Part shown: positions 1 to 8,052 of the stretch, in pieces
Position numbering within the stretch: the first letter of the stretch is position 1
How the letters are laid out: each line of letters begins with the position of its first letter
Origin: JAPLFM01 sp964650885
Lineage (GTDB): Bacteria > Bacteroidota > Ignavibacteria > Kapaibacteriales > UBA2268
NCBI GenBank assembly: GCA_964650885.1
Contig: CAZYXG010000032.1
Coordinates: 1 to 29,398, forward strand
Reading direction: 5' to 3'
Length of the DNA: 29,398 bases
Notes under the pieces: generated by a model
The model's database searches: none
Told to the model about the DNA's origin: nothing
The model's input: the letters and a program-made list of their open reading frames with translations, nothing else
Translations under genes and position numbers: made by a program

Positions 1-4
1 ACCC

Positions 5-32
5 AAAAAAAAGGACTAACTTGCGTTAGCCC
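5..32 (-). terminator. Rho-independent terminator of lon
   Basis: Read on the minus strand, GGGCTAAC, loop GCAA and GTTAGTCC form an 8-bp stem with one G-U pair and a GNRA-type tetraloop, followed by eight U. It lies 13 bases beyond the lon stop codon, which is the expected place for its terminator. Confidence 0.85.
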
Positions 33-45
33 TATGAAATTATAA

Positions 46-2502
46 TTACTTGCCCCATTTGCGGAAGGCAATTGGGAGTGCCTCGCTTATGGTGGCAACT
101 GGAATTATTTCTAAGTCATTTTTAATCACGTCGCTAATTTCTTCCAAATCTCTTTCGTTTTCTTTTGGTATTAGAACTGTTTTAATACCTGCTTTTTTAG
201 CTGCAAGTAATTTTTCGTTAAGCCCACCAATTGGCAGTACTTTGCCACGTAGAGTAACCTCTCCTGTCATAGCTAAATCGCCACGCAATGGTAATGACTT
301 AGCAGCCGATAGCAATGCAAGTGTCATAGTTATACCAGCCGATGGTCCATCTTTAGGAATAGCTCCCTCTGGCACGTGGATATGAATTTCTTTCTTTTTA
401 TTGAAATTCTCATTCACCCCAAATTCTTTCAAATTAGCTCGGATATAAGAAAGGGCAGCCATAGCACTTTCTTTCATCACGTCGCCAAGCTTACCAGTTA
501 GTGTAAGTTTTTCTGCACCATTTAAAAAAGATACTTCTATTGGCAAAATATCTCCACCAACACTAGTCCAAGCCAGTCCTGTAGCCACACCTATTTTGTC
601 TGCTAAATCTTCTTTTTTGATTCGGAATTTTGGTGCTTTTAAGTATTGTTCAACTTTTGCATTGTCTATTTTATACTTTTTGCTTTTCATTGCTTTTTTA
701 AATATCGGATTCTGATTCAATGCCATCACGTTGTCTTCGCCATCGGCAATTTCATCTTTTGTGTCGAATTCCGAAACTATCTCTTTTGCCAATTTGCGAT
801 ATACAGAGGCGATAGTTCGTTCCAAGCTTCGCACACCAGCTTCTCGAGTATATTCAGTTATGATTTTAAGCAATGCTTTGTCATCGAAAGAAACATTAAT
901 ACCATCGAAGCCATACTCTTTTTTGATTTTCGGTTCTATATGGCGTTTTGCAATTTCTAATTTATCTGGATCGAGATAGCTTGATAGTTCTATTACTTCC
1001 ATTCTATCCAAAAGCGGAGCAGGAATATCATACTTCACATTGGCAGTAGTAATAAATAGCACATTCGATAAATCGTAGTCAACTTCCAAATAATGATCGT
1101 TGAAGTTGATGTTCTGCTCAGGGTCAAGCACCTCAAGCAAAGCTGCCGAAGGGTCCCCACGGAAATCCATAGACATTTTATCAATTTCATCTAATAAAAT
1201 AACAGGGTTAACTGTTTCAGCTTTTTTCATTGCTTGGATTATTTTGCCTGGCATCGCGCCAATATAAGTTCTACGATGTCCACGTATTTCTGCTTCGTCT
1301 CGCACTCCACCAAGAGATATTCGAATAAATTTTCTACCCAATGCTTTGGCAATAGAGCGTCCGAGAGAGGTTTTACCTACACCTGGAGGGCCTACAAAGC
1401 AAAGAATTTGGCGTTTCAGTTCGCCTGCCAAATTTAATATGGAAATAAATTCTAATATTCGTTCTTTGGGTTTTTCAAGAGCATAGTGGTCTTCATTTAA
1501 AGTATTGCTTGCATGGGCAATACTCAAGTTGTCTTTAGTGAATTTATTCCAAGGCACTTGAGTCAACATTTCAATGTAAGTTCTATTCAGCGAAAACTCT
1601 GGCGAAATAGTTGGAGTTTTTTTCAATTTCTCAAATTCTTCGTTAGCTTTTGCTTTTGCGTTTTCAGGCATATCAGCTTTTTCAATTGCCTCTCGCAATA
1701 CTTGCAATTCTGGCAATGATTCATCATCGTCGCCAAGTTCTTTTTGCAATGCCCTTATTTGCTCTTGAATGTAGTATTTCTTTTGCGTTTTTTGGATTGA
1801 ATCAGAAACTTTATGGTCAATTTCATTTTCCAATTTCAGCATTTCAATTTCAGATTTAAGCAATGAAGATAGCTGAAAATACTGATCTTGCAGCGAAGTT
1901 ACATCAAGTATTGCTTGTTTTTTGTCTACGGCAGCTTGCACATTAGCAGCGGCATAATAAAGTTTGCGAACTGGGTCGTCTATATTGCTATAAGCCCCCA
2001 CTATATCTGGCGGCAAGTTATCCTTACTGCGAATATAGTTTGTGAATAACTCACCAGTATGGCGAATCAATGCTTTTAGCTCTTTCGATTTTTCATCATA
2101 TTCTGGAATAACAATTTCAATTTCAGCTTCTAAGCAATCTTTTCTACGAGATTTCTTTTTGATTTTTCCTTGTACTACTCCTTCCACCAATACTTTGAGC
2201 AAATTGTTTGGAAGTCTAAGCACTTGGATAATTTTAGCCACAGTGCCATAAGTGTATATGTCGTCGAATGTTGGTTCTTCATTGACAGCAGACTTTTGTG
2301 CAGTCAGGAAAATATATTTATCTCTATCCACAGCATCGGCAACGGATTTCAAAGTGGAAGTTCTACCAATCAAAATTGGGAAAATCATATTCGGGAAAAT
2401 GATAATATCCCTAAGTGGCAAAATTGTCAGACTTTTTGGCATACTTGCGTTCTTTTTGTCTGCCATTTCGATACTATCTAAAATTTCTTCTTTCTTAGCC
2501 AT
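46..2502 (-). CDS. lon: ATP-dependent Lon protease (LonA type)
   Basis: This is the cytoplasmic AAA+ serine protease that degrades misfolded and regulatory proteins, 818 aa and full length for bacterial LonA. The LON substrate-binding domain begins near residue 24 (LTILPLRDIIIFPNM) and is followed by a helical, coiled-coil-rich region at about 200-300. The AAA+ module has Walker A GPPGVGKT at 371-378 and Walker B VILLDEIDK at 434-442. The C-terminal protease domain has the catalytic Ser721 in PKDGPSAG and Lys764 in GLNEKLLAA, 43 residues apart as in E. coli Lon (S679/K722). The ATG at 2502 is preceded by AT-rich sequence without a Shine-Dalgarno. ATGs at residues 13 and 21 are possible later starts, but the second would leave almost nothing before the LON domain. 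The gene is divergent from the phosphatase at 2652 and ends in its own terminator. I saw no CIRCE or HrcA site in the shared intergenic space. Confidence 0.97.
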   Translation of the reverse strand: MAKKEEILDSIEMADKKNASMPKSLTILPLRDIIIFPNMIFPILIGRTSTLKSVADAVDRDKYIFLTAQKSAVNEEPTFDDIYTYGTVAKIIQVLRLPNNLLKVLVEGVVQGKIKKKSRRKDCLEAEIEIVIPEYDEKSKELKALIRHTGELFTNYIRSKDNLPPDIVGAYSNIDDPVRKLYYAAANVQAAVDKKQAILDVTSLQDQYFQLSSLLKSEIEMLKLENEIDHKVSDSIQKTQKKYYIQEQIRALQKELGDDDESLPELQVLREAIEKADMPENAKAKANEEFEKLKKTPTISPEFSLNRTYIEMLTQVPWNKFTKDNLSIAHASNTLNEDHYALEKPKERILEFISILNLAGELKRQILCFVGPPGVGKTSLGRSIAKALGRKFIRISLGGVRDEAEIRGHRRTYIGAMPGKIIQAMKKAETVNPVILLDEIDKMSMDFRGDPSAALLEVLDPEQNINFNDHYLEVDYDLSNVLFITTANVKYDIPAPLLDRMEVIELSSYLDPDKLEIAKRHIEPKIKKEYGFDGINVSFDDKALLKIITEYTREAGVRSLERTIASVYRKLAKEIVSEFDTKDEIADGEDNVMALNQNPIFKKAMKSKKYKIDNAKVEQYLKAPKFRIKKEDLADKIGVATGLAWTSVGGDILPIEVSFLNGAEKLTLTGKLGDVMKESAMAALSYIRANLKEFGVNENFNKKKEIHIHVPEGAIPKDGPSAGITMTLALLSAAKSLPLRGDLAMTGEVTLRGKVLPIGGLNEKLLAAKKAGIKTVLIPKENERDLEEISDVIKNDLEIIPVATISEALPIAFRKWGK

Positions 2503-2614
2503 TAAATTAAAATCCGTTCTATCTTTTTGTATATCAATTGCTTAATGCAAATTATTTTAATTAGGCATTATAACCCATTATATCAAATACAATAGCTGTG
2601 CCAAAATTTATTCT

Positions 2615-2622
2615 TATTTTTG
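2615..2622 (+). promoter_or_regulatory. Bacteroidota-type -7 element (TATTTTTG) before the phosphatase gene
   Basis: TATTTTTG matches the TAnnTTTG -7 box of the Bacteroidota primary sigma factor and ends 29 bases before the ATG at 2652. No good TTTG -33 partner is visible, so the call rests on the -7 word and its position. Confidence 0.45.
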
Positions 2623-2651
2623 TATAAGCTAAAAAAGGAAATTAAGATAAA

Positions 2652-3920
2652 ATGCCTAATTCTAACCACCTAGAAAAAGATACTTATAGAATATTGGAGC
2701 AAATTGCTTCAAAAAAGTTCAAATCGGAACTTAAGTTACTACAATCTATTATTCAAGAGATTGTGAGCAATCCAGAATTTGAAGCCAATGGTGGCAGAAT
2801 TTGGGAATTAGACCCTGCAAATAATAGCTATGTTCTGAAATACCAATTCGGAAACACAAAGAAAATTCCCGAAGGATATTCCCAATCTATTGATAATGAA
2901 ACAGTAAGTTCCGAGCTATCGAAGTTGATTAAGGAAAAGACAATTCACGATGTTGAGTCCGATCCTAATTTGCGAGATAAGGGAATTCGTTATTTTTATC
3001 TAACTGGCGTTGGCGAAATTTTGAAACTACGCAACGGTAAATATTTCCAATATGGAATTGGTTTCAATTCCGAGGGCTATTCTGAGCATTTCTATGATTC
3101 ACTTACAGCCATTAGTAGTATTTCTACTATTGCGTTGCGAAATTTCAGCGAGAAGCTTGAAATAAGTAAAATTCAAGCTGATATTAAAAAAGCTTACGAA
3201 ATTCAAAGAAATATATTACCACATCATTATTTGGAATATCACGATTATAAAATATTCGGTTTGTCTATTCCAGATAGGGGAGTATCGGGCGATTATTTCG
3301 ATTACATAAAAAATACTTTCGACGACGAAGAACAACTATCAATTGTAATAAGCGATGCTGCCAGCAAGGGTTTGCCAGCTGCAATTGAATCGCTTTTTGT
3401 TTCTGGTGCTATTCGAATGGGAATGGCTTTTTCAAGCCGTATTCCGCACATGCTTTCTATATTAAATAATTTATTACACAAGACATTCAAGTCTGATAGA
3501 TTTGTTTCGCTTTTCCATTGCGAACTTACTAACTCATCGAACCGACTTATACTATATGCAAATGCTGGACACCCAGCTCCAATTCATTATCGCCCATCGC
3601 AAGACAAATTTCAGTTCTTAGATGCTACTGGTGGACTTTTAGGTATTGCCGAAAATCAGAAATTTGCTATGGAAAATGTGCGAATGCTTCAAGGTGATAT
3701 TCTTGTAATGTTCACAGACGGAATTAATGAAGCACAAGATGAGCAAGGTGAGCTTTTCGGCGAAGAACGCATTAAAAAAATAATACAAGAGCATTGCCAC
3801 GAATCGCCAAAGTTAATTGCCTACGCACTAATAGAAGCAGTGCAAATATTCTCAGCCAAAGCTATCTATTCAGACGACAAAACAATGGTAGTGATTAAAA
3901 GAGATGCAAAAGGAGAGTGA
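2652..3920 (+). CDS. GAF-domain SpoIIE/RsbU-type PP2C serine phosphatase
   Basis: This 422-aa protein is a two-domain signalling phosphatase. Residues 10-165 look like a GAF sensor domain, a short helical linker (about 165-190, ending EIQRNILP) follows, and 195-418 is a PPM/SpoIIE catalytic domain. The metal-binding signatures are present: GDYFD (Asp214), ISDAASKG (Asp235), NAGHP (304-308), TDGINEA (355-361) and a terminal DD at 408-409. The second motif reads DAASKG where DVSGKG is usual, a mild variation. Family members dephosphorylate anti-anti-sigma factors (STAS proteins) in partner-switching pathways. No STAS or anti-sigma kinase gene lies nearby, so the partner is unknown. There is no signal peptide or membrane segment, so it should be cytosolic. 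It is transcribed alone, divergent from lon. Confidence 0.9.
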   Translation: MPNSNHLEKDTYRILEQIASKKFKSELKLLQSIIQEIVSNPEFEANGGRIWELDPANNSYVLKYQFGNTKKIPEGYSQSIDNETVSSELSKLIKEKTIHDVESDPNLRDKGIRYFYLTGVGEILKLRNGKYFQYGIGFNSEGYSEHFYDSLTAISSISTIALRNFSEKLEISKIQADIKKAYEIQRNILPHHYLEYHDYKIFGLSIPDRGVSGDYFDYIKNTFDDEEQLSIVISDAASKGLPAAIESLFVSGAIRMGMAFSSRIPHMLSILNNLLHKTFKSDRFVSLFHCELTNSSNRLILYANAGHPAPIHYRPSQDKFQFLDATGGLLGIAENQKFAMENVRMLQGDILVMFTDGINEAQDEQGELFGEERIKKIIQEHCHESPKLIAYALIEAVQIFSAKAIYSDDKTMVVIKRDAKGE

Positions 3921-3983
3921 TTGGGTGTTTAACCTTAGCAAATTTAGATTTCAATAATCTTCTTGAAATACCAGAGATTTCAT

Positions 3984-4030
3984 TTGACACTTTAATCTAA
4001 AAAAATATATTTCTTAGATTAAAGTGTCAA
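3984..4030. terminator. 17-bp perfect inverted repeat at a convergent junction
   Basis: TTGACACTTTAATCTAA (3984-4000) and its exact reverse complement (4014-4030) flank a 13-base loop. It lies 63 bases after the phosphatase stop and 40 bases after the end of the minus-strand gene that finishes at 4071. A bidirectional terminator is the simplest reading. The stem is unusually long and AT-rich and has no clean U-tract, so a mobile-element end is also possible. Confidence 0.55.
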
Positions 4031-4070
4031 GGACAGAACATTCTAAATTATTTCCAAATAGTTTTAAAAT

Positions 4071-4696
4071 TCAAAGTGAAACCTCTAATCCTACAAAGAA
4101 AAAAAGAATGAATTTATTATTAAAAAGTGTATTATCGCTTAAATTATAAAGAGTAGAAACACCATATTTTGTCATAAATCCAGTTATTAGTGGTATTTTA
4201 CTTCTTGGAAACTTATACTGATGTCTATAAGCCAATTCTAAATTTAGAAAATTACTTGATATTTTATAATCTGGCTTATCAGGAAGATATTTATGTCCAA
4301 TTTGGTAAAAGTATGTATATCCAGCACTAATTTCTAAGCAATTTATTTCGCCTATTAGTAAATTAATATTAATAGGAAGTGCAAAACCTTGACCAGTAGG
4401 GTTGTCTTTTTGACTTAAAGTTGAGTAACCAATTGATCCATATAAATTTGTTGAATTGTTAAATTTATACAAATGTTTTGAATAGCTAACAGTTAACATA
4501 TATATATATTATCAAATGAATATTTAATTTCTTCAATTAAAAAATTATCTGTTGAAGCAGAGATAGAATCTAATTGCCATTCAATAGAAATAATAGCACC
4601 ATCTTTGAAAATTACTGTGTCCGCTTGTTCTGAAAAACACAATTCAGAGAAGGCAAGGAAGCAGAATATAAGTATTAATAGTTTCATTATCTTCAT
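4071..4696 (-). pseudogene. Exported beta-barrel-like protein split by a frameshift at an (AT)6 tract
   Basis: Two minus-strand frames appear to belong to one gene. The first starts at the ATG at 4696 with a signal peptide (MKIMKLLILIFCFLAFSELC), continues through about 45 residues of mature protein, and stops at 4493. The second frame, 4499-4071 (142 aa), alternates polar and aromatic residues (LYGSIGYS, LEISAGYTYFYQ, LNLELAYRHQY) and ends in FFFVGLEVSL, typical of an outer-membrane barrel. The frames cross exactly at the dinucleotide run 4498-4509. Loss of one TA unit would fuse them in frame into a protein of about 207 aa. The break may be an assembly error, a decayed gene or a phase-variable off state. 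The start is 5 bases from the scaffold gap, so promoter sequence is missing. I assign no specific function. Confidence 0.6.
4498..4509. repeat. (AT)6 dinucleotide microsatellite inside a coding region
   Basis: Twelve bases of uninterrupted AT repeat sit where the signal-peptide frame and the barrel frame of the 4071-4696 gene meet. Such tracts are prone to slipped-strand mispairing, and a change of one unit would restore a single open frame. Confidence 0.85.
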
Positions 4697-4701
4697 TTTT
4701 T

Positions 4702-4801
4702 NNNNNNNNNNNNNNNNNNNNNNNNNNNNNNNNNNNNNNNNNNNNNNNNNNNNNNNNNNNNNNNNNNNNNNNNNNNNNNNNNNNNNNNNNNNNNNNNNNN
4801 N
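4702..4801. other. Assembly gap (100 N)
   Basis: Exactly 100 N, the conventional scaffold gap of unknown true size. It lies between two minus-strand exported-protein genes or fragments, so bases and possibly genes are missing here. Confidence 0.99.
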
Positions 4802-4808
4802 TTTCTTT

Positions 4809-4992
4809 TTATTTGAGCATTGCAAAAACAAAGCTTTCTGCAAGGACTTCTTCCGGATTAATAGCATAGCTAGTGTTCTTAGCTATTTGTTCAATAAAGT
4901 TGTCAATTTCTTCAAACGAATAAATAACTGGCGAAATGTAGATTGCTAAAGGTAATAAAACATAATATTAGAAATTGAAAAATATATTTCAT
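4809..4992 (-). pseudogene. Remnant of an exported protein, possibly a gluzincin-type peptidase tail
   Basis: The minus-strand ATG at 4992 opens a 26-residue signal-peptide-like segment (MKYIFQFLILCFITFSNLHF) that stops at 4912. A second frame, offset by one base, is open from 4967 to a TAA at 4809. It reads YSFEEIDNFIEQI followed by AINPEEVLAESFVF. The NPEExxAExF pattern recalls the third-zinc-ligand region near the C-terminus of some zinc metallopeptidases; that is a resemblance from memory, not a search result. No HExxH motif is present. The simplest reading is a gene that lost its catalytic middle and then its frame. Alternatively it is a short exported peptide with a sequencing error. 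Confidence 0.4.
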
Positions 4993-5155
4993 TTAACTTC
5001 CACTCGTTTCTAATAAAAGCAATTCAAGAAATTATCAATTAATATAAAAATATAACTTAAAATGAGTTTAGAATTATAAGTGTTAAGTTATTGAATTGAA
5101 TATAACTCCAAACTCAAAACTTATAACTCATACCCAACTTAGCCCATAAATTCCG

Positions 5156-5163
5156 TATCTTTG
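5156..5163 (+). promoter_or_regulatory. -7 element (TATCTTTG) directly before the dbpA start codon
   Basis: TATCTTTG matches TAnnTTTG and ends only three bases before the ATG at 5167. Transcription would begin at or just after the start codon, so the mRNA would be leaderless if this is the real promoter. No TTTG -33 box is visible at the usual distance. Confidence 0.4.
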
Positions 5164-5166
5164 CAG

Positions 5167-6492
5167 ATGAATAATTATGAAATACCGAAAAATATATTAG
5201 AAAATCTTGGGATTGGCGAACTGAACCAAATGCAGATTGATGCTTTCCATACGATTCAAGAGTCTGCCGATACACAGCTTATAGCTCCTACAGGCTCTGG
5301 CAAAACCTTGGCTTTTCTACTCCCAATTTTTAATCTTATGAAGCAGGATGTTGCTGGTGTGCAGTGTTTGGTTATCACTCCATCTCGTGAGCTGGCCATA
5401 CAAATTGAGCATGTTTGGCGAAAGATGTCCACTGGTTTTAAAGTAAATACTTGCTATGGCGGACATTCCACTAAGGTTGAAATTCAGAATTTCGCCCAAT
5501 CTCCTGCTATATTAATTGGTACGCCTGGTAGAATTGCCGATCATATCCACCGCCGCAGTATTGATTTGCGAAATGTGCAGTATTTGGTTCTTGATGAGTT
5601 CGATAAGTCACTATCTATGGGCTTTGAGGAGGATATGACTTATATTCTCGATACTATGCGGAATCTTGATAAAAGAGTGCTTGTATCGGCGACTAACTTA
5701 ACAAGTTTGCCAGCTTTTGTGGCATTCAAGAAGCATAAAACGCTTGACTTCTCTAATAAAGAAGTCAACACCAATGATGCTTTTCAGCTTAAATCGGTGG
5801 AAGCTGAGCTGCACAATAGGAAAAATACTTTATTGCAACTAATTTCTGCTTTGGAAACCGAATCTACTCTTATATTCTGCAATTTGCGGGAAACCGCTGA
5901 GCAGATTTCGCAGTTTCTGAAAGATAAAGGATTGGAGGTTGATTATTTCCATGGAAAACTCGACCAATTGGAGCGTGAGAAAACACTTATTAAATTCCGT
6001 AATGGTAGCTCTACATACCTTGTGGCCACTGACTTAGCAGCCCGTGGACTTGACATTCCTTTGGTGAAAAATGTAATTCATTATGAATTGCCACACCACC
6101 ACGAGGAGTTTATTAATAGAAATGGCAGAACCGCAAGAATGAACGCTAGTGGCACAGCATTCATACTATTAAATTCGGACGAAAACTCACCTCACTACCT
6201 GACCGATACGCCAGAGGAATTTAAACTACCTAAGAAAACCACAATGCCCAATCCCTCGCTATGGACTACGGTTTACGTGAGTGGTGGCAAAAAAGACAAA
6301 CTCAGCAAAATGGACATAGTCGGCTTCTTTGCAAAAGTGGGGCAGCTCACCAAAGAAGACATAGGGCTAATTGAAGTAATGGACTTTATGACTTTCGTGG
6401 CTGTCAAAAAAGATAAAGCCGAAAACCTATTGCATTTGGTAAAAGAACAAAAAATGAAAGGCAAAAAGTACAAAATCAATTTAGCTTGGTAG
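5167..6492 (+). CDS. dbpA: DEAD-box ATP-dependent RNA helicase, DbpA-like
   Basis: A 441-aa RNA helicase with all superfamily 2 motifs: Q-motif region GELNQMQ, motif I APTGSGKT (40-47), Ia TPSRELAIQ, Ib TPGR, motif II DEFD (143-146), III SAT (174-176), V ATDLAARGLDIP and VI NGRTAR. Motif II is DEFD rather than DEAD. Residues from about 365 to the end (beginning LWTTVYVSGGKKDKLSKMDI) match the DbpA RNA-binding RRM-like domain, which in E. coli binds 23S rRNA helix 92 during 50S assembly. A role in large-subunit maturation is therefore inferred. I chose the ATG at 5167. A TTG two codons upstream (5161) is in frame, but it lies inside the putative -7 promoter box. The gene stands alone and is followed by a hairpin at 6514-6542. 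Confidence 0.93.
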   Translation: MNNYEIPKNILENLGIGELNQMQIDAFHTIQESADTQLIAPTGSGKTLAFLLPIFNLMKQDVAGVQCLVITPSRELAIQIEHVWRKMSTGFKVNTCYGGHSTKVEIQNFAQSPAILIGTPGRIADHIHRRSIDLRNVQYLVLDEFDKSLSMGFEEDMTYILDTMRNLDKRVLVSATNLTSLPAFVAFKKHKTLDFSNKEVNTNDAFQLKSVEAELHNRKNTLLQLISALETESTLIFCNLRETAEQISQFLKDKGLEVDYFHGKLDQLEREKTLIKFRNGSSTYLVATDLAARGLDIPLVKNVIHYELPHHHEEFINRNGRTARMNASGTAFILLNSDENSPHYLTDTPEEFKLPKKTTMPNPSLWTTVYVSGGKKDKLSKMDIVGFFAKVGQLTKEDIGLIEVMDFMTFVAVKKDKAENLLHLVKEQKMKGKKYKINLAW

Positions 6493-6513
6493 GTTGATTA
6501 TATTTTTTTATTT

Positions 6514-6542
6514 GTAGAGACAGGTCTAAGAGCTGTCTCTAC
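6514..6542. terminator. Perfect 10-bp hairpin between dbpA and asnS
   Basis: GTAGAGACAG (6514-6523) pairs perfectly with CTGTCTCTAC (6533-6542) around a 9-base loop, 21 bases after the dbpA stop. No U-tract follows, so it could be a dispersed REP-like palindrome as well as a terminator. It is more GC-rich than the surrounding sequence. Confidence 0.5.
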
Positions 6543-6573
6543 TATGACACTCTCCACCCCCTTTCCAAACCCT

Positions 6574-6607
6574 TTTGGTTTAGTTTCATAAATTTTGCTT
6601 AATTTTG
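6574..6607 (+). promoter_or_regulatory. asnS promoter: TTTG-N22-TAATTTTG
   Basis: TTTG at 6574-6577 and TAATTTTG at 6600-6607 are separated by 22 bases and fit the Bacteroidota TTTG / TAnnTTTG -33/-7 promoter. The -7 box ends 32 bases before the chosen asnS ATG. The spacing is the same as in the prfA promoter. Confidence 0.6.
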
Positions 6608-6639
6608 TGGAATTTGTTTCTATTAATTCTGAAAATAAA

Positions 6640-7989
6640 ATGTCTAACTATAAAAGTTATGTAACAATTGAACAGCTCGACAAGCACGTGGGCGAGACTG
6701 TTACTCTAAATGGCTGGGTTTATAACTCTCGTGGCAAAGGCAAGTTGCTTTTTGTCATTCTTCGTGATGGTTCTGGCTTGGCTCAATGTGTCGTTTTCAA
6801 GGAGAATGTTTCGGAAGAAGCTTTTGAATTGGCTAAATCTCTCACTCAAGAGTCTTCTATTCGCGTTACTGGTGTGGTAGTGGCTTCGGACAAAGCTCCT
6901 GGTGGCTTCGAGATTGATGTGAAAGATGTATATTGTTATCAATTGGCTAAGGACTATCCTATATCTCCTAAAGAGCATGGCGATGCTTTCCTTATGGAGA
7001 ACCGCCATCTTTGGTTGCGTTCTTCTCGTCAACACGCTATTATGCGAGTTCGCTCCACTGTTGTGAAATGTATTCGTGATTTCTTCGATGGTAATGGTTT
7101 CCGTTTGATGGATTCGCCTATATTGACTCCAAATGCTTGCGAAGGCACATCTACTCTATTTGAAACTAAGTATTTCGATTTGGGTAAAGCCTATTTATCG
7201 CAATCGGGTCAGCTCTATGCGGAAGCATCGGCTATGGCACTTGGCAAAGTTTATACTTTCGGGCCAACTTTCCGTGCGGAACAATCTAAAACTCGTAAAC
7301 ACTTAACAGAGTTTTGGATGGTTGAGCCAGAAGCTGCTTTCTTCGATATCAATGATGATATGGATTTGGCAGAAGATTTGGTGGAATACATCGTGCAAAC
7401 TACATTGAAAGTCTGTAAAAAAGAGCTTGAAATATTGGAAAGAGATACTACGATGCTTGAGAAAGTTCGCCGTCCTTTCCATAGAATGAGTTATACAGAA
7501 GCTGTAGAATGGTTGAACGCTAACAAAATTCCATTGATGAAAAAAATTGATGGCAAAGATGTAGAGATTCATCCTTTCCCTTGGGGCGAAGATTTCGGCA
7601 CAGTGCAAGAAGAAGCACTAATGGAGCAATTCGAGAAACCGTGTATAATCCACCGCTACCCAACAGAAGTGAAAGCATTCTATATGAAGCGTGACGAAAC
7701 TAACCCGAAAGTGGTGCTTGCTATGGATATGCTTGGACCTGAAAGAGCAGGCGAGCTAATTGGTGGCAGCCAAAGAGAGGACAATCACGATTTGCTTTTG
7801 GAACGCATCCAACACGAAAACTTGCCATTGGAAGAATTTCAGTGGTATTTAGATTTGCGTAAGTATGGTTCTGTGCCACATAGCGGATTCGGCTTAGGTT
7901 TGGAGCGCACTGTGAAATGGATAACTGGTGCAAAACATATTCGTGAGGTAATCCCAGTACCAAGAACGATTACAAGATTGTATCCTTAA
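6640..7989 (+). CDS. asnS: Asparagine--tRNA ligase
   Basis: A class IIb aminoacyl-tRNA synthetase that charges tRNA(Asn), 449 aa. The N-terminal OB-fold anticodon-binding domain spans about 20-100 (VTLNGWVYNSRGKGKLLFVI). The catalytic core holds motif 2 (FGPTFRAEQSKTRKHLTEFW, from residue 207) and motif 3 (GFGLGLERTVKWI, from 416). The HLTEFWMVEPE stretch is characteristic of asparaginyl rather than aspartyl enzymes. The open frame extends upstream to a TTG at 6595. I chose the ATG at 6640 because the upstream TTG lies inside the predicted promoter and MSNYKSYVTI is a normal family start. Presence of asnS implies direct Asn-tRNA charging in this organism. The gene ends in a strong terminator at 8020. 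Confidence 0.97.
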   Translation: MSNYKSYVTIEQLDKHVGETVTLNGWVYNSRGKGKLLFVILRDGSGLAQCVVFKENVSEEAFELAKSLTQESSIRVTGVVVASDKAPGGFEIDVKDVYCYQLAKDYPISPKEHGDAFLMENRHLWLRSSRQHAIMRVRSTVVKCIRDFFDGNGFRLMDSPILTPNACEGTSTLFETKYFDLGKAYLSQSGQLYAEASAMALGKVYTFGPTFRAEQSKTRKHLTEFWMVEPEAAFFDINDDMDLAEDLVEYIVQTTLKVCKKELEILERDTTMLEKVRRPFHRMSYTEAVEWLNANKIPLMKKIDGKDVEIHPFPWGEDFGTVQEEALMEQFEKPCIIHRYPTEVKAFYMKRDETNPKVVLAMDMLGPERAGELIGGSQREDNHDLLLERIQHENLPLEEFQWYLDLRKYGSVPHSGFGLGLERTVKWITGAKHIREVIPVPRTITRLYP

Positions 7990-8019
7990 ATTATTTGGGT
8001 ATAAAGAAAGAATTAAAAG

Positions 8020-8052
8020 AAAGCTCTGCACTTTGTGTGGAGCTTTTTTTTT
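8020..8052 (+). terminator. Rho-independent terminator of asnS
   Basis: AAAGCTCTGCAC, loop TTT, and GTGTGGAGCTTT form a 12-bp stem with two G-U pairs, running into nine consecutive T. It lies 30 bases after the asnS stop. Confidence 0.9.

Noticed and set aside
50..2545. Many plus-strand frames opposite lon
   Set aside because: They are antisense shadows with no domain features; the Lon frame explains the region.
4493..4949. Open frames on both strands running through the first N block
   Set aside because: Their continuity depends on 100 N of unknown real length; only the parts outside the gap carry information.
6595..6639. TTG start for asnS
   Set aside because: It lies inside the predicted -33/-7 promoter, and the ATG at 6640 gives a normal protein.
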